The notes below the pieces were generated by a model. It did not search any database and was not told the origin of the DNA. It saw only the letters and a list, made by a program, of their open reading frames with translations. DNA of 5,898 nucleotides. Origin: Cryomorphaceae bacterium (GTDB taxonomy: Bacteria; Bacteroidota; Bacteroidia; Flavobacteriales; Crocinitomicaceae). The stretch spans positions 1-5,898 of the forward strand of contig NYTQ01000162.1 of assembly GCA_002683585.1 (NCBI GenBank), in the 5' to 3' direction. The position numbers were made by a program, and so were the translations under genes. Positions 1 to 5,898 of this stretch are shown here, piece by piece (positions within the stretch are counted from its first letter, which is position 1; every line of letters begins with the position of its first letter).

Positions 1-79
1 GCCCACGGAGGAGCAGCTCAAGCTGCAGCTGCAGCTCGCGCAGAACCAGAAGGAGCTCGAGGCGCTCAAGGCTGCGAAG
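1..79 (+). other. High-GC coiled-coil-like coding fragment, foreign to the locus
   Basis: About 52 of these 79 bases are G or C (roughly 66%), unlike the AT-rich DNA from about 120 onward. The frame starting at base 2 gives 26 codons beginning PTEEQLKLQLQLAQNQKELE and ending ALKAAK. Nearly every codon ends in G or C, which indicates real coding sequence from a high-GC genome. The Glu/Gln/Lys/Leu/Ala composition with spaced leucines fits an amphipathic or coiled-coil helix. The protein has neither start nor end here, and I do not recognise it. The same frame stays open to a TAA at 230-232, but codon use changes after 79 and the later part is antisense to susD, so I do not extend the gene. The donor could be a high-GC bacterium or a eukaryote such as an alga; the sequence does not decide. 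Confidence 0.55.
21..36. repeat. 16-bp perfect palindrome of AGCTGC units
   Basis: AGCTGCAGCTGCAGCT reads the same on both strands and contains two overlapping-register CTGCAG sites. On the plus strand it lies within codons for alternating Leu and Gln. It is probably a by-product of CAG/CTG codon repetition in a helical protein, not a binding site. Confidence 0.5.
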
Positions 80-120
80 TATTACTCGAGGGGTAATTTG
101 TGGCTTTATACGCGTCAACA
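80..120. other. Transition segment between foreign DNA and susD
   Basis: Composition drops to about 41% GC (17 of 41 bases), between the left fragment and the bacterial locus. Read on the minus strand in the SusD frame, this segment and its edge contain TAG (121-123), TGA (115-117) and TAA (109-111), so it does not continue SusD in that frame. Shifted by one base, the minus strand reads DSVDAYKATNYPSSN, which is open but not recognisably SusD. A CTCGAG hexamer lies at 85-90 and another at 56-61 in the GC-rich part. The exact breakpoint could be anywhere from about 79 to 125. Confidence 0.45.
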
Positions 121-417
121 CTATCTGAAATTTTGTAGTCCGTTTTTATCGCCCTTCATCATTTTAGTGGCATTTGGCTCCTTTTGGAATGGGGTTGTCA
201 ATTCATCTGACGCAAGAACAAAACTTCCGTAAATATCATCTTGTACAGGTAAATAACTGTAGCAGTTTGCCAATGCATTAAAGGCAGTTTCACGTCTATT
301 GAAAAGCAAACTTATCTCTTGGGTCCTATCAGGCACGATGTCTAGGTAATCTTCACAACTAAAAGTTACCAAGAAAAATATTACAAATGCTTTTTTGAAT
401 ACAATACTTTTTTTCAT
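121..417 (-). CDS. SusD/RagB-like outer-membrane lipoprotein, N-terminal fragment
   Basis: This is the first 98 residues of a SusD-like surface glycan-binding lipoprotein, the lid and partner of the SusC transporter. I chose the ATG at 417-415 because it gives a normal lipoprotein leader: MKKSIVFKK, a hydrophobic stretch AFVIFFLVTF, then SCEDYLDIVPD. The Cys after TFS is the probable lipidation site, although the -3 residue is Thr, not the usual Leu. CEDYLDIVPD followed by an early helical region (RRETAFNALANCYSYLP) and the SDELTTP segment matches the start of SusD N-terminal domains. The gene begins 4 nt after the upstream transporter's stop, so the two are probably co-transcribed and translationally coupled. 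An earlier ATG at 444 would overlap the transporter and spoil the leader. The frame ends at TAG 121-123, whereas family members are usually about 450-600 residues. The gene is therefore cut by a junction or broken by a frameshift or nonsense change, and this piece alone could not bind glycan. Confidence 0.85.
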   Translation of the reverse strand: MKKSIVFKKAFVIFFLVTFSCEDYLDIVPDRTQEISLLFNRRETAFNALANCYSYLPVQDDIYGSFVLASDELTTPFQKEPNATKMMKGDKNGLQNFR

Positions 418-421
418 CTTT

Positions 422-3400
422 TTAAAATTTAACTTGTAAACCAATATTATAAACTCTTTGCGGTGGATAGCCTAAGCCATTTCCTGCCATTTCAGGATCC
501 CATAAATCAAATTTGGAAAAATAAAGAAGATTTAAGCCGGTGAAATAAATTCTAGCAGAAACGTCGGCGAAAAAATTTCCAAATTTTTCTGGAATTGTGT
601 AACCAAATTCAACACTTTTTAATCTCAAAAAATCTCCATCTCTTAACCACCATGTGGAGGGTTTTTCATTATTTTCTACCACATTTGTAGACAATCTCGG
701 CCAAAAGGCATTGGGATCGGGATTGTTTTCAGACCAATAATTATCTGCGATAATACTCAAGGCATTTCTTTCGTTGACAAATGGTGAAATATTTTCAGGT
801 TGAATAAAGAAGGAAGTTCTTGCGGTTCCTTGCATAAACATCGAAAAATCAAAATTCTTGTAGCCAGCTGATAATCCAAAACCGTAAACAATTTCTGGAA
901 CATAGGGTTTTCCAATAGGAGTCATATCTAATTCATTAACAACCCCATCATTATTTACGTCTTTGTATTTGATGTCTCCAGGCATATAAGCATTGTTAGA
1001 AGAAAAACCATTAAACTGTTCAGGAGAGTTATCAATATCTTCTTGATCAATGAAAAGCCGTTCTGCAATGTAACCCCATTGTTGATTGATAGGATATCCT
1101 ATTCTACTCAAATTTTGATTTTGATACTGTGGTTCACCGTTGACCAATATTTCGTTTGTAGCATAGGTGAAATTACCTCTTCCAGAAATATATAGTCCCG
1201 AAGGAAATACGTGATTATAATCCAGTGAAAGGTCAATTCCGCTAGATTTTACCTCACCAACATTACTACTGATGGTTGTGGTCAGTCCCATGGTTTCTGG
1301 AATGTAATCCCGCTGCATGTATATGTTCGTTCTATTCTCTTCAAAATAATCTACTAAAAGTGTCATCTTATTAAATAGTCCGAGCTCTAATCCATAGTTA
1401 GATTTTTCTGCAACCTCCCATGTCACATTTTGATTGTCGTATCGGTTTACAAAATATCCATTGTAATAATTATTGTAATCAGCACCCCAAGCATAACCAG
1501 TACCACCGTTGTCAAGATTTACATCTGACAGATAAAAGAAGCGGTCTTCAGGTGAGGATATTCCATCATTACCAACCAAACCATAGGTATACTTTAATTT
1601 TAATAAATTAACAGCTGGCAGTTTCTTTTCGAACCAAGATTCATTGGATACAATATAACCCACCCCAAAGGACGGGAAAAAACCAAATCGGTTCTCTTGA
1701 GAGAACTTCTCAGAGCCATTATAACCAAAATTGAATTCTGTGTAGTAGCGCTTGCCGTAATTATAGGTGAATCTTCCAGATACGCCCATATTTCTTGATG
1801 GAAGTGTAGAAAAGGAGGTATTTCCACCCCCAATTGTGTTGAGCGCTTCAGTAAAGTTTGCAACGAGTAAACCACCTACTTCATGGTTCTCATTGAACTC
1901 TCTGTTATATTCTGCAACCAGTTCATAATAGAAATTACTGTTACCATCATTAGATACAGATGGGGCGTTTAAGTACTCTGTACCTTCTTGAATATTGTAC
2001 AACGAATAGTCGACACCTTCGTCGGTTTGAATTTCAGAAAGACCGTAATAAAATGGCGTAAAACTTCTTGAGTTTTCATTAGAAAGATAAGTTCTCACTG
2101 AGGCCATTCCACGAAGTCGAAGTCCTTTGGTGATAGCATCTAAATTTTGTTCAACCGAAAATTGAGCAAGTGTGGTATTTGAAAAACGGTCTTTGTATCC
2201 TTTTACCATTTCGGCATAAGGGTTGGGAAACCCACCGTTTCCTTTATTTCCAAAAAGTGTGTGACTAAAATTCATGGTATTTTCGTCAGGCTCATACACC
2301 TTTGGAAAATTGGCAGGATTGGCTTGTACAACCATACCAAAAATATCATTGGCACTAACGGTTGGACCGTTGTATCTTTCAAATAATGAATAATATTTGG
2401 TTGCTATTTTAGTCGTTTTGGTCAAGTTCACATTGACATTGGCACGTAAATTAGACCTTTTGATATTAATGTTGTTATTGAAATTATTCAATGGATCCAC
2501 CTTTAGTAGCCCAGACTCATCAATGTGAGACAGTGCAAGGTAGTATTGAGCCACGTCTCCACCCCCAGAAATATTTAAATTAATCCTTTGATTTTGCGCA
2601 TAATCGTTAAACAATTCATCAAACCAATCAACATCCGGATAGATGTTTGGATCCCCTCCGTTTTCAGTACCATATATTTGTTGAATTGAATACAATAGTG
2701 GAGAAGATTGATCTCTAGCGCGCAAGGCCTTGTTATAAAGTTTCATATAATCAACCGCACCAATAAAATCATTTACTTTGGATGGGCTTGAAAAGGAAGA
2801 TTCATAACGGACTGATATTTTAGCTTTTCCAACCTTTCCTTCTTTTGTAGTGACCAAAATAACACCATTGGCACCTCTTGCACCGTATAATGAAGTCGCA
2901 GTTGCATCCTTCATAATGGAAAAAGAAGCAACGTTATCAGGTTCTATACGTGCCAAATCGGAAGTTGTAATCTGTAGCCCGTCCAACAAGATAAGTGGGT
3001 CATTTTTGTAACCAAAAGTTGTCACACCACGAATAAAAAATTCGGCATTGTCTTGACCTGGCTCCCCAGAGCGCTGGTATGAAATCATACCTGCAATTTG
3101 TCCAGCAAATGAGGATGTTAAATTGGTTGATGGCAGTTTGAGATCCGAGGTATTAATGGTTGAAACAGAACCAATGACAGAACTCTTTTTCTGCTTGGAA
3201 AAAGCCACAACCTGAACTTCTTCTAAAGCATTTAAATCTTCTACCAAAACTACATTGACTACTTTTTGAGTACCAAGCGGAATTTTTTGGGTTTCAAACC
3301 CCAAATAAGAAAAAACAAGCATTGCATTATCTTTTTTTACATTGAGTAAATAATTACCGTCAAAATCCGTCGTAGCACCATTGGATGTACCCTCCACAAT

Positions 3401-3541
3401 AATGGTGGCGCCAAGCATTGGCATACCTGTCTCATCTACAACAGTTCCTTTGACAATAGTGACTTGCGAATGAATGCTAAAACTTAAAAAAAGAGATGCA
3501 ATTAATGCGAAAAATCTTGAATAATTATTTTGTGAAAACAT
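422..3541 (-). CDS. SusC/RagA-type TonB-dependent outer-membrane transporter
   Basis: A complete 1039-residue protein, normal for SusC-like transporters, which import oligosaccharides (in some cases peptides) across the outer membrane using TonB-ExbBD energy. Residues 1-25 form a signal peptide (hydrophobic FFALIASLFLSFSI, likely cleavage after IHS). Residues about 30-102 are a carboxypeptidase-regulatory-like domain (VKGTVVDETGMPMLGATI, then FDGNYLLNV). LEEVQVVAF at 106-114 is the probable TonB-box region. The plug follows to about residue 235 and includes FFIRGVTTFG, DPLILLDGLQ and the SusC signature LYGARGANGVILVTT at 218-232. The rest is the 22-strand barrel, ending in the outer-membrane signal NIGLQVKF with terminal Phe. 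A DVNNDGVVNELD loop at 861-872 resembles a calcium-binding loop and is common in this family. I chose the ATG at 3541 because AAA directly precedes it and the signal peptide is well formed; an in-frame ATG at 3556 would add only MLVFK. The lipoprotein gene follows after 4 nt. The substrate cannot be deduced. Confidence 0.97.
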   Translation of the reverse strand: MFSQNNYSRFFALIASLFLSFSIHSQVTIVKGTVVDETGMPMLGATIIVEGTSNGATTDFDGNYLLNVKKDNAMLVFSYLGFETQKIPLGTQKVVNVVLVEDLNALEEVQVVAFSKQKKSSVIGSVSTINTSDLKLPSTNLTSSFAGQIAGMISYQRSGEPGQDNAEFFIRGVTTFGYKNDPLILLDGLQITTSDLARIEPDNVASFSIMKDATATSLYGARGANGVILVTTKEGKVGKAKISVRYESSFSSPSKVNDFIGAVDYMKLYNKALRARDQSSPLLYSIQQIYGTENGGDPNIYPDVDWFDELFNDYAQNQRINLNISGGGDVAQYYLALSHIDESGLLKVDPLNNFNNNINIKRSNLRANVNVNLTKTTKIATKYYSLFERYNGPTVSANDIFGMVVQANPANFPKVYEPDENTMNFSHTLFGNKGNGGFPNPYAEMVKGYKDRFSNTTLAQFSVEQNLDAITKGLRLRGMASVRTYLSNENSRSFTPFYYGLSEIQTDEGVDYSLYNIQEGTEYLNAPSVSNDGNSNFYYELVAEYNREFNENHEVGGLLVANFTEALNTIGGGNTSFSTLPSRNMGVSGRFTYNYGKRYYTEFNFGYNGSEKFSQENRFGFFPSFGVGYIVSNESWFEKKLPAVNLLKLKYTYGLVGNDGISSPEDRFFYLSDVNLDNGGTGYAWGADYNNYYNGYFVNRYDNQNVTWEVAEKSNYGLELGLFNKMTLLVDYFEENRTNIYMQRDYIPETMGLTTTISSNVGEVKSSGIDLSLDYNHVFPSGLYISGRGNFTYATNEILVNGEPQYQNQNLSRIGYPINQQWGYIAERLFIDQEDIDNSPEQFNGFSSNNAYMPGDIKYKDVNNDGVVNELDMTPIGKPYVPEIVYGFGLSAGYKNFDFSMFMQGTARTSFFIQPENISPFVNERNALSIIADNYWSENNPDPNAFWPRLSTNVVENNEKPSTWWLRDGDFLRLKSVEFGYTIPEKFGNFFADVSARIYFTGLNLLYFSKFDLWDPEMAGNGLGYPPQRVYNIGLQVKF
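926..961 (-). other. Calcium-loop-like motif in the SusC-type transporter
   Basis: These bases encode DVNNDGVVNELD, with Asp/Asn/Asp spacing and a terminal acidic residue as in EF-hand-type calcium loops. Loops of the form DxNxDGxxxxxD recur near the C-terminal end of many SusC-like barrels and usually lie on the extracellular side. Metal binding is inferred from the spacing only. Confidence 0.55.
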
Positions 3542-3576
3542 TTTAAATACAAGCATTGGTTGATAATTAAAAACGA

Positions 3577-3608
3577 CTGGGATAAAAAGTAAATTAAGAT
3601 TTTACCCA
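3577..3608 (-). terminator. Weak hairpin between the secreted-protein gene and susC
   Basis: In the 82-nt gap, TGGG plus TAAAA (3578-3587, with A3582 bulged) can pair with TTTTACCCA (3600-3608). This gives a 9-bp stem with a 12-base loop. On the minus-strand transcript it is followed a few bases later by GUUUUUAA. Only three pairs are G-C and the U run is short, so this is at best a leaky terminator or attenuator, or an RNA-processing site, not a strong stop. It could uncouple transporter expression from the upstream gene. The low-complexity AT setting makes a chance match quite possible. Confidence 0.3.
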
Positions 3609-3623
3609 AGTTTAAAAAAGCAA

Positions 3624-5898
3624 TTACTTTTTAATAAATTTCTTTGTTTGACCATTAATTTCAAGGAAATAAAAACCTTGGTTGAGCCCTTCTATTGACA
3701 AATTATTGGATGCCGTTTTTGTTTGATGAACCAATCGCCCATTGATATCAAAAATCCTTATCGTTTTATTTCCTGATAAGTTTTTGATATGAATGATATT
3801 TTGAGCAGGGTTTGGGTACAAAACAACTTGTCCATTGTCGAAATCATTCAAAGAAGCCGTTGATTGTAATGCAGGCCCCATTATGTCATCAACATAAAAG
3901 GTTTCGCCTACTCCAGGCTCACCATCTCCGCGGCCAATAAAAATCTGTAAGTGATCTAAAACAAAACCTTCAGGATATAAAGGGTTTCCTTCATCATTTA
4001 GAGCTAAAGGGTCGAAATCTGAAATGTTGAAGTAAAAAGTCTTCCACTGGTTTGGAACGAGTATAATTTGATCAGGGAAATTTTCAGAGCCGGTTTCATA
4101 ATTTCCAGTTTGGTCCCAGTCACCTGCAGCATCTGTTAGTTTAAATCTTATCCCAGTTGTTACAGTGGAAAAGACCCTAAACGAAAAGGTGTCTCCTAAA
4201 CTAGTGTCTATTGGACTATTTAATTGAAAACTAATTCTTTCCCAGCCACCCCAAGTTGAACCTTTAGTCCACTGCATGACAAAATTGTTAGGATTAATAG
4301 GGTCTTGCGCAGATGTGTTAAATTGGGGTGAAATACCGGTAGTATCAAAATCATTTGTTGCTTCTGAGGCCAAACAAAGTGAATTCCCATCAAAATCATT
4401 GTAAACAACCATATTTGGAAGACCCGCATTTGAAGCTGTAAATGTGGCACTTAGACCTGAGATAGTTTCTTGGGTTTCGTCATATTTGACCACACCGTCC
4501 TTAACGCCGTACCAATAGCTGGCACCCGCGGTCAGGAGCTCATTTGCAACAATGGTAAATGTATTGTTATCCTCAGAAATAAGGGCAGCAAAAGGGACTA
4601 CCACACCATTGCTGTCATTTTCTCTCAATTCGAGCTTGCTAGAAGGATTACTGATGTCTGAGCCATCTAAATTGACAAACTGGAAATTTGAATTTATACT
4701 GAGTTGTGCATACTGAAGGACATCTGTAGCGCCATTAGCAGGGTTAAAATTAACTTCTGCTAATGGAGGCACGTTGCTCTTTTCAATATCATCAAAATAA
4801 TAGACATCTCCTGCCACAGAACCCCCGGAGGTATCACCATCAAACCATAACTGAACACGATTATAATTTGACGCAGTGACGTTTGAAAAATTAAACGTTA
4901 ATTGAATCCATTGATTGATTTCTGATTCCGTAACCGCATAATAAATCTCATTATTTTGCCAATAGCTAGGATTGTTTTGAAGTTTAAAGACAATATTCAT
5001 TGGTTTCTCAACCCAAACCTTCATGCTAAAGAATGGGGTTTCAGCAAAATCAATATAATCAAAAGTGCCCTCTGACTCAATTCCTGAACTCCACACACCG
5101 CCCGGGTGTGTAAACTGACCGACTGTGGAGGAATTATTAATCGCATCGGGAGCAGGGTTAGTAACCGCTGCAAAACCTGCAGAACCCCAAGTTACAAAAG
5201 GCGTATCTGTATACTCAGATTCATAATCAAACATCATAATATTTACATCTCCATCAACAGGATCTTTTGTAGTAAAACTTGCACCAACACCAATATTTTG
5301 TGTTCCATTGGAATGATACATGCTGTTTTCAACAATTCCGTACCAAAATGTGGTTTGAAAATTTAAATCTGTTAGAGGGGTAATTGTAATTTTACTATCA
5401 GACTCTATAGAAGCTTCAAAGGGAACATCTGAACCATTTTCATCCCCAATCCGCAGCGCAACTTTGTTAGAAAAATCGTTGATTGTTACAGCACCTGGGT
5501 CATAAAATTTATTATTGGTTTCAATGACCATGTTGCCACCAACAGAAATATCAGTACTACCATCTACTGGTGTAAATTCAAAAGCTGGTACAGAATACAA
5601 TGGAGGCCCTGAAATATCATCAAAATAAAGAGAATCGCCCTCTTCCCAGTTTTCTCCATCAACTTTAATAACAATACTATTTATAAAAATATCCGAATAT
5701 CCTGTAAAATCAAATGTGAGTTCTTGCCAGGTACCAAGTTGAGCAGCATCATAAGTTGCAGAAGTTTCGGAATTATGGGCTCCCCAATCTGGTTGATTTT
5801 CAATTTTAAGAGTGATTGTAACAGGTTCACCTGCTAAGAATTTGATTTTAAACAGATTTGATTCCGTAAAATTAAAGGGGTTGGGAAAGACGGAAGAA
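3624..5898 (-). CDS. Multidomain T9SS-secreted protein with carbohydrate-binding-like and Ig-like repeats, N-terminus missing
   Basis: The frame is open from the right edge to TAA at 3624-3626, giving 757 visible residues; the true start lies outside the window. A TTG at 5600 is not the start, because recognisable domain sequence continues upstream of it. Domains in order, numbered from the edge: A1, about 1-95, a partial beta-sandwich ending LYFDDI; B1, about 107-211, a Big_5/SbsA-type Ig-like domain starting FTPVDGSTDISVGG; A2, about 218-372, a sandwich with QWIQLTFNF and ending YYFDDI; B2, about 379-488, starting FNPANGATDV; A3, about 496-672, with QWKTFYFNISDF and ending FYVDDI; and a T9SS type A sorting domain, about 690-757. 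The A domains resemble galactose-binding-fold carbohydrate-binding modules, with a conserved Trp before the TFxF strand. The protein is probably exported by T9SS and anchored or released at the surface to bind glycan. A catalytic domain, if any, would lie in the missing N-terminal part; none is visible. Its position upstream of a SusC/SusD pair supports a role in glycan use. Confidence 0.85.
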   Translation of the reverse strand, partial: SSVFPNPFNFTESNLFKIKFLAGEPVTITLKIENQPDWGAHNSETSATYDAAQLGTWQELTFDFTGYSDIFINSIVIKVDGENWEEGDSLYFDDISGPPLYSVPAFEFTPVDGSTDISVGGNMVIETNNKFYDPGAVTINDFSNKVALRIGDENGSDVPFEASIESDSKITITPLTDLNFQTTFWYGIVENSMYHSNGTQNIGVGASFTTKDPVDGDVNIMMFDYESEYTDTPFVTWGSAGFAAVTNPAPDAINNSSTVGQFTHPGGVWSSGIESEGTFDYIDFAETPFFSMKVWVEKPMNIVFKLQNNPSYWQNNEIYYAVTESEINQWIQLTFNFSNVTASNYNRVQLWFDGDTSGGSVAGDVYYFDDIEKSNVPPLAEVNFNPANGATDVLQYAQLSINSNFQFVNLDGSDISNPSSKLELRENDSNGVVVPFAALISEDNNTFTIVANELLTAGASYWYGVKDGVVKYDETQETISGLSATFTASNAGLPNMVVYNDFDGNSLCLASEATNDFDTTGISPQFNTSAQDPINPNNFVMQWTKGSTWGGWERISFQLNSPIDTSLGDTFSFRVFSTVTTGIRFKLTDAAGDWDQTGNYETGSENFPDQIILVPNQWKTFYFNISDFDPLALNDEGNPLYPEGFVLDHLQIFIGRGDGEPGVGETFYVDDIMGPALQSTASLNDFDNGQVVLYPNPAQNIIHIKNLSGNKTIRIFDINGRLVHQTKTASNNLSIEGLNQGFYFLEINGQTKKFIKK
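3627..3830 (-). other. T9SS type A C-terminal sorting domain
   Basis: The last 68 residues carry the usual marks of this domain: VVLYPNPAQNIIHI at the start, IRIFDINGRLVHQ in the middle, then GFYFLEI and the basic end KKFIKK. In Bacteroidota such domains direct proteins through the type IX secretion machine after Sec export and are removed on arrival at the surface. This implies that the organism has a T9SS and that the protein is extracellular or cell-surface attached. Confidence 0.93.
3882..4412 (-). repeat. Third carbohydrate-binding-like sandwich domain (A3)
   Basis: This domain runs from VVYNDFDGNS to ETFYVDDI. It follows the A1/A2 plan: an N-terminal strand with an FD(G/Y) element, a central FSFRVFS strand with a following KL strand, a Trp before a TFYFNISDF strand, and a terminal (Y/F)xDDI strand. 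It is longer than A2, with an insert around LALNDEGNPLYPEGF, and it is rich in Trp (WTKGSTWGGW). No Ig-like partner follows; the sorting domain comes directly after it. It may be the domain with the most distinct ligand specificity. Confidence 0.6.
4434..5246 (-). repeat. Second sandwich plus Ig-like repeat unit (A2-B2)
   Basis: A2 (about 5246-4782) runs from NIMMFDYESEY to YYFDDI. It contains FSMKVWVEKPMNIVFKLQNN and QWIQLTFNFSN, which align with FKIKFLAGEPVTITLKIENQ and TWQELTFDFTG of A1. B2 (about 4763-4434) runs from VNFNPANGATDV to ATFTA and contains SKLELRENDSNGVVVPFAA and ASYWYGVKDG, which align with NKVALRIGDENGSDVPFEA and TTFWYGIVEN of B1. Aligned strands and a matching linker (PPL between DDI and the Ig domain) indicate duplication of a two-domain unit. 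Confidence 0.7.
5265..5898 (-). repeat. First sandwich plus Ig-like repeat unit (A1-B1), A1 cut by the window edge
   Basis: A1 is visible from the edge to about 5613. It includes FKIKFLAGEPVTITLKIENQ, GTWQELTFDFTGYSD and SLYFDDI. After the linker SGPPLYSVP comes B1 (about 5579-5265), from FEFTPVDGSTDI to ASFTT, with the FWYGI strand typical of this Big_5-like Ig type. At least the first strands of A1 lie outside the window, and more units may precede it. Confidence 0.65.

Noticed and set aside
80..123. Insertion sequence or phase-variable inversion end interrupting susD
   Set aside because: I see no terminal inverted repeat, target duplication or recombinase sequence, and the DNA beyond is from a high-GC coding region, which a local inversion would not bring in.
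2..232. One continuous plus-strand gene from the edge to TAA at 230
   Set aside because: Codon use changes sharply after 79, and from about 125 onward the opposite strand is clearly SusD, so the long open frame is probably accidental.
926..961. Dockerin or cohesin-type calcium repeat
   Set aside because: There is a single loop inside a SusC barrel, where such loops are common, and no paired repeat.
1420..1611. Open frame on the plus strand, 63 codons
   Set aside because: It lies wholly antisense to the SusC-like barrel, has a His/Asn/Gln/Cys-rich composition typical of antisense reading, and shows no domain.
1600..1875. Second minus-strand frame, 91 codons, inside the transporter
   Set aside because: It overlaps the well-supported transporter frame and has no recognisable motif.
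3580..3600. Bacteroidota-type promoter in the gap before susC (TAATTTAC as a -7 element)
   Set aside because: It matches TAnnTTTG imperfectly, and TTG elements upstream lie at the wrong spacing (about 10 or 24 bases instead of about 19-20).
4220..4450. Alternate minus-strand frame inside the secreted protein
   Set aside because: It is a shadow of domain A3 in another frame, with no motif.
4470..4661. Plus-strand frame, 63 codons
   Set aside because: It is antisense to Ig-like domain B2 and has no independent start signal or homology that I can see.
5106..5366. Plus-strand Cys-rich frame, 86 codons
   Set aside because: It is antisense to the B1/A2 region. The Cys, Ile and Asn richness comes from reading the opposite strand of Thr/Asp/Asn codons.
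5598..5600. TTG as the start codon of the secreted protein
   Set aside because: The frame stays open for 99 more codons to the window edge and encodes a sandwich domain ending YFDDI that resembles the later ones. There is no signal peptide after the TTG.

Overview
The window is AT-rich DNA of a Bacteroidota bacterium, most likely a flavobacterium-type glycan degrader. The evidence is a SusC/RagA-type TonB-dependent transporter followed by a SusD-like lipoprotein, a type IX secretion (T9SS) type A sorting domain on the neighbouring secreted protein, and A-rich sequence in place of Shine-Dalgarno sites. All three bacterial genes are on the minus strand and are read from the right edge towards the left.

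In transcription order: (1) 5898-3624 is the C-terminal 757 residues of a large secreted protein. It has no start in the window. It consists of alternating carbohydrate-binding-like beta-sandwich domains and Big_5-like Ig domains (A-B-A-B-A), ending in a T9SS sorting domain. (2) An 82-nt gap contains a weak hairpin. (3) 3541-422 is a complete SusC-like outer-membrane transporter. (4) Four nucleotides later, at 417, a SusD-like lipoprotein gene starts, but it breaks off after 98 codons. Together the genes look like part of a polysaccharide utilisation locus: a T9SS-exported protein that binds or cuts a glycan at the surface, with a SusC/SusD pair that captures and imports the oligosaccharides. 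The substrate cannot be read from this window.

The left end does not fit the rest. Bases 1-79 are about 66% GC and read on the plus strand as 26 codons of coiled-coil-like sequence, almost all ending in G or C. Bases 80-120 are of intermediate composition, and the SusD frame hits three stops on entering them. The simplest reading is a chimeric junction (assembly, amplification or cloning) that joins a fragment of a high-GC genome to the flavobacterial locus within susD. A real rearrangement cannot be excluded.

I see no RNA gene, CRISPR array, transposase or integrase. No convincing new system is visible. The points most worth checking are the left-end junction, the interrupted susD, and the repeat-built T9SS protein placed upstream of susC.
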